Source: Diplocarpon mali
Lineage: Eukaryota > Ascomycota > Leotiomycetes > Helotiales > Drepanopezizaceae
NCBI GenBank assembly: GCA_024741835.1
Contig: JAENRP010000315.1
Coordinates: 1-51,695, forward strand
Reading direction: 5' to 3'
Length of the DNA stretch: 51,695 nucleotides
The position numbers were made by a program, and so were the translations under genes. A model generated the notes under the pieces. It had not been told where the DNA came from, made no database searches, and worked only from the letters and a program-made list of their open reading frames with translations. Below, piece after piece: positions 1-10,223 of the stretch. How positions within the stretch are numbered: position 1 is the first letter of the stretch; every line of letters begins with the position of its first letter.

Positions 1-1480
1 AATTAATTATTAAAAACTCTTATATAATTCAACTTTATATAGATTTTACAATTAGATAAGAGATTAATACTTAAGCTAAATATAAGGAGAACATTTTATA
101 AAAGGAAAGAAACGCTAGTAATATTTATCTTTACTATACCTATTAAGTTTATATATAACCTTCTACTATTAACCTTAATAAAGCGCCTTTTTATTTTAAT
201 AAATAGGCCTTTAAATAAGTAGGGTTTATTAGTTATATATACTATATAATTAGTATTACTATATTAGTCGGATTTAAGGATCTTATAAAGATCGGCTTTT
301 AAAATATAAGTATCTTTATTATAATTATCATTTGAATTATTAGAAGTAGATTTAAGTTTAGATAAGCTACTATTATTATTAAAGGTATTTGCTAAAGTTC
401 TGGCTAAATAGCCTTTTCCTTTGCCTTTCCTTAGTAGTTATAGCCTTTAGTAGGATAAGGGCAGTTTGCTTCTTAACTTTTGCTTTAATTGCTTCTTAAT
501 ATTAAAGCTAGCGATTATATCGATTAGTTGCCTTTTAACTTTATAATTAGTAATATTATAAGTACTATTATAGAAGTAGTATCTCCGATAAGCTTAAGGG
601 CTTATCCTACGCTCTTTCCTTTTCTTAAGCTTATTATTACCCTATAATGCGGCATTTGCCGATTTAGAGCGTCCTTTAAGGTCTTACTTAATAGTTCAAA
701 GGAGGTCGATCTTCTTATAAATCTTAAGGTTAAGTTAGATAAGAAGAGATTATTTTACAATAGTAAACTTAAAAGGGAGGCTATTAAGTAAGAAATTAAA
801 AAGCTGAGTTTCTTTAAAAGTTATAATTATTCTAAAATCTATAGCTCTTACTCTCCTCTTTACTTTATATAATATAAATTAGGCAAAGTTTATATTTATA
901 TTTATATCCTTACTATCTTTATCTTTTCTATATTAAAATAAAGTGATCTACTATAGTAGATGCTAAGTATTAAAAGCAGTTATTTAAGAGTATTTTGCTT
1001 TTAAAGTATCCTATCTTATCTTTATATTATTATAAACTTAAATAAAATCTTAATCTTTATTACTTAAACCTCTATTGATCTTAAGCTTGCATTTAGCTAA
1101 GGCTAGCCTATACTCCTTCTCCTTTTTCATATTTAAAATCTGCCTTTAGGATTCTTAATTATTATCTACTAAAGCTTTTAAGCTAAGCTTATTTAATATA
1201 TTTAGCAAATCCTTAATAGTTATTTTAGCTATTAAAGTAGAAGTAAACGAATTAGTAGAAGGAGTATAAGAGGCTATTCTTACGTATTTAATAAGTGTCT
1301 TTTAAATTGCTATTTCGATGCCTTTACTCTTAAAGTAAAGCTTTAAATCGTCGAACTATTATTGCTAGTTCTTTTAAAAGAGTTAGAGGTCTCTAGGCCT
1401 AGTATTTCGATCGGAATCGGAAGCTATTACTGTTTCGAATAGAATTATATTGAAAATCAAATAAATTAAATAGTTAAAGG
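1..1480 (-). pseudogene. gag: Copia E gag-protease relic
   Basis: Read on the minus strand, this matches the Copia-A gag frame: a charged N-terminal region, then a Cys/His knuckle relic near 570-610, then a protease segment near 230-290. Many Gln and Trp codons have become stops by RIP, so no product is possible. The gag start is unclear; no convincing ATG was found upstream. Family assignment rests on similarity to copies A, B and D inside this window and on the Copia order seen in A and B. Confidence 0.75.
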
Positions 1481-1833
1481 CACTCCTCTTATTAAAAAGT
1501 CGAAATGATTAAATAGAGGGTATTATAGAAGTATTAAATAGGGAGGAAGTCCTCTTATCGAAAAGGGTTTTTAGGCTATAACGCAAGGAATCATACCTCC
1601 TATAAAATATAGTAAAGCAAGGAATCATACCTCTTATAGTACTAAAGGGGTTATAAAGCAAGGAATCACACCTTTTATAATATAGGTTAGTTGAATAGGG
1701 AATTATACCTCCTATTCGCCGATTGCTCGCCTCTTATTATAAGTCTTGTTTAACTTCCTACTAATAGTTGCAGCGCAAGTGCTTTCTAAGGGAAGTTAAT
1801 AATCTATTATCAGTTTAGCTAAGGCTTATAACC

Positions 1834-2028
1834 TATTAAGCTTAAGTAAGTCGGCGCAGTAGGTAAAGGAGGCTTTTAAAGGTCGATAGTCGATATATTA
1901 GTAAGAGTTAGAGAAGGAAGGTTACCCCTTTCTTCCCTATAGCTATATACGTATCAATATCCTACTGATTAAGCAATAGGGTCATATGACAATATATCAG
2001 AGTGATGGCTGTATCACCTATCTCAATA
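1834..2028 (-). repeat. 5' LTR of Copia E (195 bp)
   Basis: Reverse complement of the A/B/C LTR and the same 195-bp length as all complete copies. On the minus strand it is followed by GGTTATAAGCC, a RIP-altered primer-binding site resembling the anticodon arm of initiator tRNA-Met. Confidence 0.88.
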
Positions 2029-2502
2029 TGTAGAAAGGAAAAGAGGGGCCTTTAAGAAGGCATATATATCGAGCTTCCCTCCTCCCTTGATCTCTTAACT
2101 CTAACTCCTACTTCTTATAAGTAGGTCGATTTCCCCCTCTTACTTTTGAGTTAATTAACCCTATAGTAGATCTTATCTTATACTATCCTATTAATAATAT
2201 TATTATTAGTAAGTGCTCCGATTATTAGCCGACCCCCTTTAATATATATATCGCTGACTTGGATAGTACTTAAATGCAATCCAGAAGACCTGCCTAAGGC
2301 GTTTCGGGTGCTTTGCGTACATTATACGCAAGTAATATTAAGAAAGGAGGCTAGTAAGAATAATACTAGCTATATATACGTATTTAATACTCTTACTTTT
2401 AAGAAGTATAACTACTATATTATATAATAGGTAAAGTGTATCCTAATAAGTGCCCTTTAATATCCTCTTACCCTAATAACCTTTGATAAATGTCCGTTTT
2501 AG

Positions 2503-2529
2503 ATACTTATCTAAGCTTAAGATAAGTAT
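2503..2529. repeat. Inverted repeat, 10-bp perfect arms, 7-bp loop
   Basis: ATACTTATCT, then AAGCTTA, then AGATAAGTAT. It could form a hairpin or cruciform. It lies in unassigned sequence and no role is evident. Confidence 0.6.
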
Positions 2530-2907
2530 ATTATCCTCTAAGATGCTTAGGTTAGCGGTAATATTAATGCGTTTTAAAAGGCGGCTTGAATCTTATTTAA
2601 AGAGACTTAGATATAAATCTCTATAGTCCTAAAGACTTAGGATGCCCTTTAGCTAGCTTAGCTAAACAAAGCTTATACTTTCTACTATAGTATCGACCTT
2701 GCAAACACTTAGCAAGCTATAAGTACCTTTGAATCTATCTAATATTAATAATTAATTATTCGCAAGATCTATTGCACGCTATTTAAGGCGGTAATATTGC
2801 CCTTAAGCGCTTTGAAACTTAAGGCGCTAAGGTGCTCGGCTCCCTTTAATATATAAAGGGGCTATCTAGCTCGGCTAAGGGCCATTCTTAAGCTCCCTTT
2901 AATAATG

Positions 2908-3180
2908 TCTACTGCTAAAAAGGCAAGGGTAGATAGGTGCCTTTTAAAGGCTCTTTAAAGGGTAGGGATTTAGATCTTAGTAATTTAAATAAACCTAATC
3001 TAGTAGAGATCGCGGCCGCCTTTACTTAAATATAAGCTTAAGAGGAATAGGCCAACTTAGTCGCTGTTTCAAATAGTAAGGCCTCTAGGACTTAAGGGGC
3101 TAGGGATCTACGCCTTAGAAATCCTAATGCTTAGGATAGGTGCTTATTAAGGGTGGAATCGTTAGTAGATTATTATCTTT
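2908..3180 (+). pseudogene. Possible 5' fragment of an unrecognised gene
   Basis: An ATG at about 2908 starts MSTAKKARVDRCLLKAL before a TAA. A second plus-strand frame slightly downstream reads DLDLSNLNKPNLVEIAAAF and continues with RIP-type stops at Gln positions (TAA/TAG for CAA/CAG) to about 3170. Joining the two needs a frameshift. A TATATAAAGG box-like string lies about 55 bp upstream of the ATG. I do not recognise the product. It may be a gag N-terminus of an unseen element or chance coding. Confidence 0.25.
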
Positions 3181-3389
3181 AGTAATATAATAATCGCTGC
3201 TTTGCTATAACCTCCTTCTTAAGTACTGCTTAAGTGAAAAAAAAAATGCAAGTACGCGCAGGTAAGCAAGAAAAGATAAAAAGAAGGTAGTAATAGCAAG
3301 TATAGGAATATATCTCGCAGTAAAATAAAAAAATAATAAAAAAATTGCCAATAGCTTGCAATTAAAAAATATCAGATATTATTAATCTA

Positions 3390-4650
3390 AGACCTTTTCA
3401 AGTCTGGTTATGCCCTAATAGGCCTTTATACCTATCCCTCCTTCTTAATAGTTATCGAATTAGTATCTACCAGTTGCTAAAGGGCTTAATTTAGATTAGC
3501 TTTTATTATAGCATTAGTAGGGTTGCTAGCGCTATCGATCTAACGTATCTCTATAAGCTCCCTATTCTCGTACGATTATCGAATAGCTATTATATCAATT
3601 ATTAATCGCTTCTCCTTTATAATACCCAATTTGATAATATACTTATATAAGGAAAGGGAATCTATATATATAATAGTAGGGAGGCAAGGTAGACTTAGCT
3701 TAGCTATCACCATATCGATTATTATAGCTAAGGAAACTAGCATATTAATACCTACTACTACAGTATATAGTTCGAAGGCTAGTATAGCTCTTGTTACTCT
3801 TTTACACTTCGTCGAGCTATAGTATAGAGTATTGCCTTTTAAAGTAAACTGCGATTCTCCTTCCTCTTTAGTAGCTAATATAATAATATAGCCGATCTAT
3901 AAGCTTAAGTCCTTATTATTAGCAAAAGATCTATTGATAAATGCAAATAGCTTAGCGTTTTGCAAATTAATAGCAAGGTAGGTCAGGCCTCTTTTAAGGT
4001 TGTTTCAGATCTATTTAAGTCGCTTATTCAAATTCTTTATATCTTAACCTATCGGATCCTAGTATTAGGCTATAGCTGATAAATCGAAGGAAGCTTTTAG
4101 CTAGCAAATTATAGCTAAATAAGCTCCTCTTGCTCTTTGCTTTAGGTATTATTGCTTATAGCCCTCTTAAGAAGTATCGACTAATTCTAGCCTTTGGCCT
4201 TGGCCCTTTTATCGCATATATACTATATCCCCTTCCTAGGAAATAATATACCTATTGAAAGCTAGTAATTCGGTGCTCGATAGGTATTATATTAGCTTTA
4301 TAAGGAATCCTACCCTTTTGATCTTATCCTTCTCCTTTTTTAAGAAGTCTGCTTCTCTAAGTATTAAAGTATTATCCGTTTGTACTCCTACTATGCTAAA
4401 AAAGGGAGAAGTGCTTAAGGTTAATAATAGACAAGGGTTATAAATTAAGTTGGCTATACCGAGATTGCTATAATAGTACTTATAGTAGGTATTAAACTAG
4501 TAGTTTCCTAATTCAGGAATGCTATAAAGTAGCAGTACCACTTTAAAGACTATACCTATAGGGAATAGCTTAGCGATATCTTATAAGGGAAATACAAATA
4601 TATCGCATAATAGCTTTAAAGCTGCCTAGGTATATGCTTATATAATATCC
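3390..4650 (-). pseudogene. pol: Element F pol, 3' part: reverse transcriptase end and RNase H
   Basis: The minus strand gives RT text ending NLIYNPCLLL, then the catalytic box GVQTDNTLILREADF at about 4345-4390. One active-site Asp is kept and the other reads Asn. RNase H follows: FINRSFANNKDL, YSSTKCKRVTRAILAFELY, IYIDSLSLYK, then KEKRLIIDIIAIRQSYENREL and WIDSASNPTNA near 3500. In-frame stops replace Gln codons. The upstream RT resumes at 10224 beyond Copia-1. The stop is near 3390-3420 but not fixed. Confidence 0.8.
4363..4387 (-). other. F reverse transcriptase catalytic box, QTDN
   Basis: Minus-strand reading V-Q-T-D-N-T-L. This lineage normally has two Asp here; a G-to-A change explains Asn in the second. 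Confidence 0.75.
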
Positions 4651-4883
4651 TATAGCAAGGAGGTTCTCTGATAGTGAACTTGATAGTAAACTAGAAGAGG
4701 GCACAAAGAAGTATGAGGTGCAAACGACGATATTAGGTGTCTTGATTCATAAGAGCTCTCTAACTATAAGCTATTTAACAAGGGCTGCCACTAAGTCATA
4801 TGGCAAGTCATATGATATATCATATATATAATATATCATATGATAGATCATATGATAAATATATAACGGGCATACTTGCAACA
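4651..4883 (-). repeat. Copia-1 3' LTR (233 bp)
   Basis: Pairs with 9986-10218 with no length difference; differences are mostly transitions. It holds the 36-bp palindrome at 4808-4843 within a series of TCATATGA-type motifs. Confidence 0.93.
4808..4843. repeat. 36-bp near-perfect palindrome in the Copia-1 LTR
   Basis: Starts TCATATGATATAT and ends ATATATCATATGA; only one position pair breaks the symmetry, and by a transition. The other LTR has the matching 10143-10178 with different transitions. Combining the two gives a perfect 36-bp palindrome. Confidence 0.85.
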
Positions 4884-5156
4884 CACCCCTCTAGGGAGAC
4901 CTTTAAAGGTACTCGCTAGTAATATATATAATATTATAACTTTTGTTATAATCTACAGTTTCGTATGAAAAATCAACTTGCAGATATAAGAAATAGAGTA
5001 GAGTTCGCTAGCGCGTTCTACTTTAGAGTAGGAAATCCACCCTTTAAAAAAGTCAAAATCAACTCGCGGGCCCGGCCTAGGAGTAAAAAAAATCACCCCT
5101 TAATAGAAGTGCAAAAAAAATCACCCTATAATAGAGGTGTAAAAAAAAATCACCCT
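4884..5156 (-). other. Copia-1 3' untranslated region with repeat cluster
   Basis: Between the pol stop and the 3' LTR. It contains one 23-bp module copy (5062-5084), three tandem units of about 28 bp (about 5085-5170) and, next to the LTR, the purine tract that would prime plus-strand synthesis. A plus-strand open frame of 73 codons here is antisense to the element and probably fortuitous. Confidence 0.7.
5062..5084 (-). repeat. 23-bp palindromic module (least mutated copy)
   Basis: Plus strand: ACTCGCGGGCC, then CGGCCTAGGAGT. 17 of 23 bases are G or C in an AT-rich neighbourhood. The outer arms ACTC/GAGT and inner GGCC-C-GGCC are symmetric. Confidence 0.85.
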
Positions 5157-5170
5157 TTAATTGAGGTGCA
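5085..5170. repeat. Three tandem units of about 28 bp across the Copia-1 pol stop
   Basis: Each unit has an A-run, then ATCACCC(C/T), then TAAT, then a GAGGTG-like end. CACCC...GAGGTG is itself an imperfect palindrome. A related string follows the 23-bp module at 7035-7060. Confidence 0.7.
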
Positions 5171-6134
5171 GAACCTTTATATTTAACAATTTAATAAAGG
5201 CGGCGTAGTTAGAGCTATTTAAGCTCTTAATAAGTCTATTAGTGGCATTGTCTTTGGTATTAGTATACTAAAGATCCAAATGGCCTTTCCGAAGCTCTTG
5301 CCAAATATAATAGAACTTGATATTAATATGCTTTATTCTCTAGTGATATTCGGGGTTTTTAGTAAGATAAAGGGCTCCTTAATTGTCGCAGATCATCTCG
5401 ACTTTAGTAGCATTATTACTAGCGTAGCCCATTTCCTTAAGTACCTGGCGTATTTAAGAGGCCTTTTATGCGAATTTGCATATAGCGATATACTCTACTT
5501 TTATAGATGAGAGAGCGATAATAGTCTATCGCTTAAAGGAGGCGGTAATTATACTATTATTAAGGAAGAAGACGGCCTTAGAATAAGAGGCCTTAGTTCC
5601 TCTATCGCCTGCTTAGTTAGAATCGCAGTAGCTATGCAATTTCTAAAGCTTTAGGTTAGTTGTTTTGCTTCTAAAGGTAGTATAATAGAATCGCATCCCT
5701 TGCAAGTATTATAAAACTCGTTTTAAAGTTGCTATATATTATAGCAAAGGGTTAGTAAGGAATTTGCTAAGAATAGAGCAGTAGTATAGTATATCCTAAC
5801 GCGTATAGTACGCAAGGTATTATAAGGAACCGCAGATCTCCTAGTATAGCTTTACTTCCTATAGAATAGCTTAGCCTTCAAATTTGACTATATAAACTTT
5901 ATAGCTACTAGCAAAAGGCGTTGATATGCTCTTGCAATTAATTATATAAAAATGTTTAAGAACCTTATTAATGTAAGCATCTTAATAAAGCGAGATCGTT
6001 CTATTTTATTAATCTTTGACTATATATACTCTTAAGAAGTAGTTAGCCGGTTCGCTACTTATAATCTTAAAGAGGTTGCAAAGATCTCTTTTAAACTTAT
6101 TATATATATCACCCTTCTTTACTACTATAAGGAA

Positions 6135-6146
6135 ATCGTCGATGTA
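6135..6146 (-). other. Copia-1 reverse transcriptase YIDD box
   Basis: Minus strand TAC ATC GAC GAT reads Y-I-D-D. It is the only RT in the window that keeps both catalytic aspartates. Confidence 0.85.
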
Positions 6147-6957
6147 GGTAATAATGAGAATCCGAAAGGCGCGGTTGATATATACGCAATTGTTAGTATT
6201 AAGAGGTTGAAAATCGAGCTTTTATAGCTCAGACCGTAGCTTTTCTTACTATAGTTGTAGAGATTGCTTTAAGCTATATAAGGCCTTAAGAAGCTTAAGA
6301 CAGTAGTCTTAAGGTAAAAGAACGACCTTATTTTAAGTATATCTAAGAGGTAACTTAATATAGATATTAAAGTCAGCTTCTAAATTAAGGAAAGCTGTTT
6401 TAATATTAAACTAATCTAGCTTAAAGTTGTATAGCGCTATAAGCGTAATTGCGATCTTCTAAACCGCAGATTTGCAAACTCTAGCAAAAGTCTAGTCGTA
6501 ATCTTAACCTTATTATTGCATATAGCCTTATATAACGAATCTGACCTTCTATTAGGAGATTTCCCTGTTTTAGTCTCTTTTTATTTTAAAGATAAGTCTT
6601 AATCTAAGTACTCTATCGTCTTTAGAGAGTTCTAAGCGTTTTACTACCACTTATATATTCTTATAAGTAAGGGAATTATACTTAGAGTTGATCGCAGATC
6701 GCTATTTGTCGGCGTCGGCGCAAGAGAGGGCTTATTCGACTGTTTTTAGGTCATTTAAGTAAGGAGAGTCGAGTAAGGCTATATGGAAGGCACTTAAATA
6801 GGCTTCCTTATTATTAGAGTTATCAGCTTTGAATCCAAGAGTAGTAGAGCAAGTAGCTCTCTTCTCAAAAGGCTAAGGGTGAGTTTTGTTCTTTAAACTA
6901 GGAGGTCTTCCTCTCTTTCTTAGAGTTAGAAGCTCAGCTTCTCCTAAGTTAGAATTG

Positions 6958-6980
6958 ACTCGCGGTCCTAGCCTAGGAGT
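6958..6980 (-). repeat. 23-bp palindromic module in pol linker
   Basis: Minus-strand frame reads ACT CCT AGG CTA GGA CCG CGA GT: T-P-R-L-G-P-R-V. This is the frame and orientation used by the arrays in Copia A, B and C. Confidence 0.85.
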
Positions 6981-7011
6981 GAAATCATCGTTATTATAAG
7001 AGTTAGAATTG

Positions 7012-7034
7012 ACTCGCAGTCCTAGACCGGGAGT
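7012..7034 (-). repeat. 23-bp palindromic module in pol linker
   Basis: 54 bp (18 codons) from the previous unit. The minus frame reads L-T-P-G-L-G-L-R-V. Confidence 0.85.
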
Positions 7035-8424
7035 CAAATCACCCCTTAATTGCGGCTCTATAATTAGGCCGTCTTTATCGAATCGAACGTAAGATGATCG
7101 AATAATCTTTTCACTTATTTGCAATAGTATATAAATCTAATAGATACTTCTACTATTAAATCCGATAAGAGTACCTACCTTTGCTCTTAAAGCGAGTTTA
7201 TTACTTTAAGTTCGCTTTTCTTTCTCGATTAGTATATAGACGCGATAGCCTAGTACTCGAAGATGCTTAATTAAGGGAGTATAAGGCTTATTAGGCTCGA
7301 TATCATCCTAAAAGACCTTATGTAGAGTCTTGCCACTTAGAATATTAAAGGCGGTAAGATTAGTAATATATATTATTAAAAGAAGGAGGTAAGGCTAGAG
7401 AAAGGAGGGGATATTTTAGTCAATTATAGCTATTTGCAACTTTTCTATTAGTATGCGAATTGATCGTTCTGATCTACTATCTTATTCTAGCGTATATAGA
7501 ATAGATTCTTTTAAAATTATACTAAGGTTTTCTATAAGTATTCGCATCTATATAGGAGAGTACTCCTTGCCTCTATTAGTTCTCTAACGCTTAATTATGC
7601 GATTGTATTAAGTTTGTAAGAGGCTGATCATTTTCTTATTTATTTTAAAGGCATCAGATTTGTTTATATAAGTCTATCCCTATCTAGCTATTATAGTTAA
7701 GCAAGTGAAGATAGAGGCGTATTTATAACTGTTAAGGCTAATTGGCTTCAAATGAACCATATTAATGTATAGCTCGTTAAGTGCCTTTATAGGTCAAGGG
7801 CAAGCTAAACGTTTATTAATATATTAGAGAGGTCTGCCTTTCTCGCAAGGAGCGCAAATTCGCATCTTCCCTAATTTCGTTTCCTTAATCTACATATCGG
7901 TGATAGTAGATTGGGTCTTTCTAACCGTTTATAGGCCAGCGTAGCCTAATCGACGGTATTAGAGCTTAATATCAAGAGGTCCATTCTTAATAGCAGCTAG
8001 GAGAGCATATCCACTTATATAACTAAAGGAGTTAGTAGAAGGCTATTCCTTATTAATATATATATTATTATCGATAGTGCAAATTTCCTTCTTATTAGAT
8101 AAGAATAGCTTGCCATTTCGATAGAAGCCTTTGATTTTATTAAGTTTACTACCTAAGTATAGGCAGATAGGTAATTGAGGTATATAAAGAGTATTAATTA
8201 ACTTAAGAACATATACCTTTCCATTAGATTTAAGTGCATTAACTTTGCAAGTGCTAATGCTAAGAGGTTGAATAGATCTATTAACTGTACTTAAAGAGGG
8301 TAAATTATCTTAAGCAGTATAGGAAGTGAACTTAAAGAGATCATTAGAAACGTACTTACTAGCACCTATATTATATAGCTAATAATTCCTCAATTTTAAT
8401 AAGAAGTAGAAGGTAGAAGAACCG

Positions 8425-8525
8425 ACTCCCGGTCCCAGCCCGCGAGTGGAAATTGGCCCTAGGGAGGAGTCGGAATTGACTCCTAGGGAGGAGTCGGAAT
8501 TGACTCCTAGGCCCGGCTCGCGAGT
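8425..8525 (-). repeat. Cluster of 23-bp modules in Copia-1 gag-protease linker
   Basis: Full modules at 8425-8447 and 8503-8525, and a centre-deleted 16-bp form at 8479-8494 (ACTCCTAGG then GAGGAGT). Start offsets of 54 and 24 bp keep the frame. Relative to coding the modules are inverted compared with those at 6958 and 7012. The minus-strand peptide is low-complexity, rich in Gly, Ser and Leu. Confidence 0.8.
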
Positions 8526-8711
8526 AAGAATTAGCCCTAGGGTTAGTAATAGCATAATATGCCTAAAGAGATCATTATCTGACTCTTCGTCTTCCTTCTA
8601 AGTCTTCCTTAAAGGCTTCTTGCCTTTTAGTAATAATAATAATAATAACGAGGACTTATTATCCTTGCCTTTAAGGTGACGGAATACGTACTTCTTCCTT
8701 GAATCCTTCTC

Positions 8712-8933
8712 CTAAGCCTCTCTTTTCGATTTATTAATTGCAAAGCAATCTTCTGCCTTATAGTATAGCTCTAGTTGCTTATAATAAGGATAGGGTGAGT
8801 TAGGAGAGTTAGTAGTATTCCTAAAGGTGCTCTTCTTTAAGTCTTTAAAACCTCCCTTATTTTCTAACTTCTTATAGTTAGAGGAATGCAGCTTACTAGC
8901 CGATTTGTTACTATATAAGACGGTTCCATTCAT
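8712..8933 (-). pseudogene. gag: Open fragment of Copia-1 gag, C-terminal part
   Basis: 73 codons in the gag strand. It is lysine- and asparagine-rich, and its end (YPYYKQLELYYKAEDCF) looks like a decayed zinc knuckle with Cys changed to Tyr. It survives by chance between RIP stops; its ATG is internal to gag. Confidence 0.6.
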
Positions 8934-9972
8934 TCTTAAACTCTATAAGGCTCGAGCTTTATTAGTAATATCTTTAATAAGAGCTTCGAGCGTGATCTCT
9001 GATTTTCGTCCAGCTGCTATAGCTAAGCGAAGGTTAAAGCGTTATCGATCTGCCCAAATAGGCCATCTATTAGAACAGCTAGTAATAAATATAATAGGGT
9101 GCTAGTAAAAGGGAAGGGCAGAGTCGAGAGCTTTTAATTTAGTGATTAAAAATCTGAAAGCGATAATATAAGCTTTAAGTGAGTTGAAGTTGTTATATTT
9201 AATAGTAACGTAGGTCTATATAGCATTATATTCAAGCACTATTCCAGATCCTTTATACTGTTTTTAAAGAGCTTCCCATATATCTAAGGCAGATTTATCG
9301 CCTTCTATATGAGCTAGTAGGCCTAGTTTGCAATTAAGTATAATAGTAAGCTTCATTTGAGATTCCTTAGCTTCTTATCTAATCCAATTGTCCCTTTCCT
9401 TAAGAGTGATAGAACGGTCCTATAAGTCAACTTTAAGTAGAGTATATATTCTAGCTTTTATATAGAGATGCATAGTTAAGGCGTTTGACTTTGCAAGGTT
9501 CAAAACCTTATTCCTCTACTAGCTATAGTCCTCTGCGCCTTTAAGCTTTTGAGACTTAGGGAGGCTAAGGGCAGCCGAAGATAATAATAATATCTTATTT
9601 ATATATATATATATAGAGTTATCGAAAGGAGGAGAAGGAAGAGGAGAAGGAGATAAACTGTTAAATTCGAGTTTAGGGTACTATATATTAGTCCCTTTAA
9701 AAATAGGTGATTCAGGCAGTAGAGTACTTTTAGCAATTAAGCTGGTAATCTCAGCTATTAGTCCTAATGATTCAGCTATAGTAACGAATCTTACGTAAGC
9801 TTGGATTATTGCGTAGCGCTCTGGAAGGGGAGTAGCTACTGTTTTATTATTAAGATGACGCTATCGTACGTTATTAGTTAAGTAATAAAAACTCAAAAAT
9901 ATCAATTAGCCTTTTCGTTTGTAAAGGAGACTCTAATCAATGGAATTTGTCGAATGCTATTTATAGGCAAAC

Positions 9973-9985
9973 GGGGCTCATAACC
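9973..9985 (-). promoter_or_regulatory. Copia-1 primer-binding site (half tRNA-iMet type)
   Basis: Directly inside the 5' LTR the minus strand reads GGTTATGAGCCCC. This complements the anticodon arm (CUCAUAACC) of eukaryotic initiator tRNA-Met, the internal half-tRNA primer known for Drosophila copia and yeast Ty5. It supports both strand and LTR boundary. Confidence 0.8.
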
Positions 9986-10218
9986 TATAGCAAGGAGGTT
10001 CTCTAATAGTGAACTTGATAGTAAACTAAAAGAGGGCACAAAGAAGTATAAGGTGCAAACGACAATGTTAGGTATCTTGATTCATAAGAGCTCTCTAACT
10101 ACGAGCTATTTAACAAGGGCTGCTACTAAGTCATATGGCAAGTCATATAACATATCATATATATGATATATCATATGACAGATCATATAACAAACGTATG
10201 ACAGGCATACTTGCAACA
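9986..10218 (-). repeat. Copia-1 5' LTR (233 bp)
   Basis: Partner of 4651-4883. The outer flank tatcc (10219-10223) repeats 4646-4650. Confidence 0.93.
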
Positions 10219-10223
10219 TATCC

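Larger units (their letters stand above)
1..2028 (-). mobile_element. Copia element E (A/B/C family), 5' part, cut by window start
   Basis: This is the reverse complement of the first third of Copia-A (its 20283-22310): a complete 195-bp LTR at 1834-2028, then leader, gag and protease reading leftward to base 1. Integrase and reverse transcriptase would lie left of the window. The flank outside the LTR is tgtag (2029-2033); its partner TSD is not visible. The LTR ends are TATT...AATA, RIP-altered TGTT...CAATA. The element is dead: the gag strand has many in-frame TAA/TAG. It cannot simply be the missing half of element C, because the sequence outside its LTR does not continue element D, into which C is inserted. 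Confidence 0.85.
2029..3390. other. Unassigned degenerate sequence between Copia E and the end of F pol
   Basis: This 1.36-kb stretch should hold the 3' untranslated region and 3' LTR of element F, plus whatever Copia E inserted into. I could not find a repeat shared with 45494-46166 that would define F's LTRs. It holds a perfect 10-bp-arm inverted repeat (2503-2529), an A-run at about 3238-3249, and an ATG-led stretch near 2908. It is somewhat less AT-rich than the Copia copies. No feature beyond these is supported. Confidence 0.5.
6873..7124 (-). pseudogene. Open fragment of Copia-1 pol: integrase-RT linker with two repeat modules
   Basis: This 83-codon frame is in the pol strand and holds the two in-frame copies of the 23-bp module, read as LTPGLGLRVNS and FTPRLGPRVNS, 18 codons apart. 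It is a surviving open piece of a longer dead gene. Confidence 0.65.
5157..9930 (-). pseudogene. gag-pol: Copia-1 gag-pol polyprotein relic
   Basis: Minus-strand domains in order: Gag near 9600-8550 (LKGAEDYSQWRNKVLNLA, a UBN2-like start, and a knuckle relic with AEDCF near 8745); a linker carrying the palindromic module (8425-8525); protease near 8345-8390 (NIGA for DTGA); GAG-pre-integrase and zinc-binding region near 7850-7960 (YRRLGYAGL, CAPCEKGRP); integrase; a second module linker (6958-7034); RT with YITYIDDFLIVV (6135-6146); and RNase H ending YTNTKDNATNRLIKSLNSSN before TAA at 5157-5159. Scattered RIP stops disable it. Open pieces survive at 6873-7124 and 8712-8933. Confidence 0.82.
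4651..10218 (-). mobile_element. Copia-1: full-length Copia LTR retrotransposon inserted in F
   Basis: Two 233-bp LTRs bound a 5568-bp element, flanked by the direct repeat tatcc (4646-4650 and 10219-10223). On the minus strand the LTR begins TGTTGCAAG. A near-unmutated primer-binding site (9973-9985) sits next to the 5' LTR and a purine tract TAGAGGGGTG next to the 3' LTR. Gag, protease, integrase, RT and RNase H follow in Copia order. It is less mutated than neighbouring elements, and its RT box still reads YIDD. The 23-bp palindromic module occurs in its gag-PR linker, its INT-RT linker and its 3' untranslated region. Confidence 0.93.

Noticed and set aside
2281..2345. tRNA-like stretch with GC-rich stems
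   Set aside because: No cloverleaf with a T-arm GGTTCGAATCC-type motif could be formed.
3631..3822. Plus-strand 63-codon ORF
   Set aside because: Antisense to the RNase H of element F, with no recognisable protein.
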